Shown here piece after piece: positions 6,108 through 6,570 of a DNA stretch of 6,570 bases (the first letter of the stretch is position 1; each line of letters opens with the position of its first letter). The translations under genes were made by a program, and so were the position numbers. Origin of the DNA: an uncultured Eubacterium sp. (GTDB lineage: Bacteria > Bacillota > Clostridia > Peptostreptococcales > Anaerovoracaceae); assembly GCA_900551775.1 (NCBI GenBank), contig URXI01000245.1, positions 1 through 6,570 of the forward strand. The letters run 5' to 3'. The notes under the pieces are model-generated. The model was not told the origin of the DNA, made no database searches, and saw nothing but the letters and a program-made list of their open reading frames with translations.

Positions 6108-6143
6108 AGACCGTTTACCGTTTTTTCGGTAGGCGGTCTTTTT
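6108..6143 (+). terminator. Intrinsic terminator ahead of the mobilization genes
   Basis: AGACCGTTTACCG (6108-6120) pairs along its full 13 bp with CGGTAGGCGGTCT (6127-6139), allowing two G-T pairs, across a T6 loop, and the stem ends in a run of T to 6143. It separates the cargo and oriT from the DUF3847 gene, whose ribosome binding site begins only 20 bases later. Confidence 0.85.
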
Positions 6144-6178
6144 GTATCTATCCATCAATTTTAAGGAGGTCATGTACC

Positions 6179-6496
6179 ATGCCCAAGCAGAAAACCATCC
6201 CGGAGCTGGAAGCTGAAATCGCCGCCAAGGAGCTCCAACTTGCCCAGCTCCAACACAGACAGCAGCAGCTTGAAAACCGCCGCAGCTACTACGAAAAAGG
6301 TGACCGCCGCAAACGGGCGCACCGCCTCATCACCCGCGGTGCAGCCATCGAAAGCGTGGAGCCGCTGGCAAAGGTTTTGACTGAAACCGAATTTTACGCC
6401 TTTGCGGAAAAAGCACTCGCGTTGCCGGAGGTCAGGAATTTGCTCATGTCTGCCGTCAACGCCCACAATGCCGCCGGGCAGAAAGGAAAGGGATGA
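6179..6496 (+). CDS. DUF3847 family protein, relaxase-associated
   Basis: The 105-residue product begins at ATG 6179 after AAGGAGGT (6163-6170) with 8 bases of spacing. Residues 8-38 form a strongly charged helix rich in Glu, Lys, Leu and Gln (ELEAEIAAKELQLAQLQHRQ), very likely a coiled coil, followed by a basic segment GDRRKRAHRL (41-50) and a helical C-terminal part with LTETEFYAFAEKAL (67-80). This matches DUF3847, small proteins that sit directly ahead of MobA/MobL relaxase genes on Firmicute elements. The function is not established; the coiled coil plus basic patch fits a DNA-binding relaxosome accessory. Its TGA is followed after one codon by the relaxase coding frame in the same reading frame, so the two are probably translationally coupled. 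Confidence 0.88.
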   Translation: MPKQKTIPELEAEIAAKELQLAQLQHRQQQLENRRSYYEKGDRRKRAHRLITRGAAIESVEPLAKVLTETEFYAFAEKALALPEVRNLLMSAVNAHNAAGQKGKG

Positions 6497-6499
6497 TTT

Positions 6500-6570
6500 A
6501 TCGCGCTATATCATTTTCATGTGACACAGATCAAACGCAGCGCCGGACAATCGGTTGTGGCATCCGCCGC
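6500..6570 (+). CDS. mobA: MobA/MobL-family relaxase, N-terminus only, ATC at expected start
   Basis: From 6503 the frame reads ALYHFHVTQIKRSAGQSVVA and continues to the right edge, which is the characteristic N-terminus of MobA/MobL (MOBQ) relaxases; the usual tyrosine nucleophile shortly after would lie beyond the window. These enzymes nick one strand at oriT, stay bound to the 5' end and pilot it into the recipient. Relatives begin M-A-x-YH, so the initiator should be at 6500-6502, where this sequence has ATC. An AAAGGAAAGGG site (6482-6492) lies 7 bases upstream, as expected for a start there. The ATG at 6493 is in another frame and does not encode the family sequence; GTG at 6521 would delete the conserved first motif. 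Either a rare non-standard start, a mutation or a sequence error is involved. Confidence 0.8.
   Translation, partial: MALYHFHVTQIKRSAGQSVVASA

Larger units (their letters stand above)
1..6570. mobile_element. Part of a conjugative or mobilizable element
   Basis: The relaxase start, DUF3847 gene, oriT-like site and element-type XRE regulator show that the window is internal to a mobile element. No integrase, attachment site or type IV secretion gene falls in the window, so whether it is self-transmissible and where it ends are not known. Confidence 0.7.

Noticed and set aside
5911..6173. Several short open frames on both strands over the oriT region
   Set aside because: They coincide with stem-loops and show no domain or ribosome binding site; the region is better explained as structured DNA.
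6493..6570. ATG at 6493 as the start of the gene after DUF3847
   Set aside because: It overlaps the stop in the familiar ATGA form, but its frame does not encode the relaxase sequence, which is plain in the frame starting at 6500.
1..6570. CRISPR array, tRNA, rRNA, transposase or integrase
   Set aside because: No regularly spaced direct repeats, no cloverleaf pattern and no recombinase motif were seen on either strand.

Overview
The window looks like part of a conjugative or mobilizable element from a gut-type Firmicute, probably of class Clostridia. The evidence is strong AGGAGG-type ribosome binding sites, sigma-A-like extended -10 promoters, an XRE regulator of the kind common on clostridial elements, and a DUF3847 gene directly ahead of a MobA/MobL (MOBQ-type) relaxase. 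Organism and element names are inferences from family resemblance; no search was possible.

Layout. Positions 1-559 (minus strand) hold most of an XRE-family regulator gene that runs off the left edge. Positions 560-1170 are a gene-poor, GC-rich spacer with the regulator's promoter, a palindrome and several inverted repeats. Positions 1171-1401 encode a 76-residue helix-turn-helix-like protein. From about 1402 to 5905 the base composition becomes visibly AT-richer and one plus-strand gene cluster appears: a 75-residue Cro/CI-type regulator, two paralogous cytosine-5 DNA methyltransferases, an HNH_2 endonuclease and a protein with a HEPN-type abortive-infection C-terminus. The genes are tightly packed (22 bp gap, 4 bp overlap, 0 bp, 36 bp), so they probably form one operon driven by the promoter at 1513-1541.

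From 5907 the sequence returns to element backbone. A minus-strand match to the RSF1010/pIP501-type nick sequence (AAGTGCG/CCCT) lies between two inverted repeats and is a good candidate oriT. It is followed by further stem-loops, an intrinsic terminator, the DUF3847 gene and the first codons of the relaxase gene, which continues past the right edge.

Interpretation. The central cluster reads as a restriction-modification cargo carried next to the transfer origin. The two methyltransferases may each protect one strand of an asymmetric site, the HNH protein is the likely nuclease, and the small regulator may time expression through a dyad on its own -10 box. The HEPN protein is the most interesting part: it could be a back-up RNase that acts when restriction fails, analogous to PrrC beside a type I system. 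That link is a hypothesis. A second oddity is that the relaxase frame carries ATC where its initiator ATG is expected.
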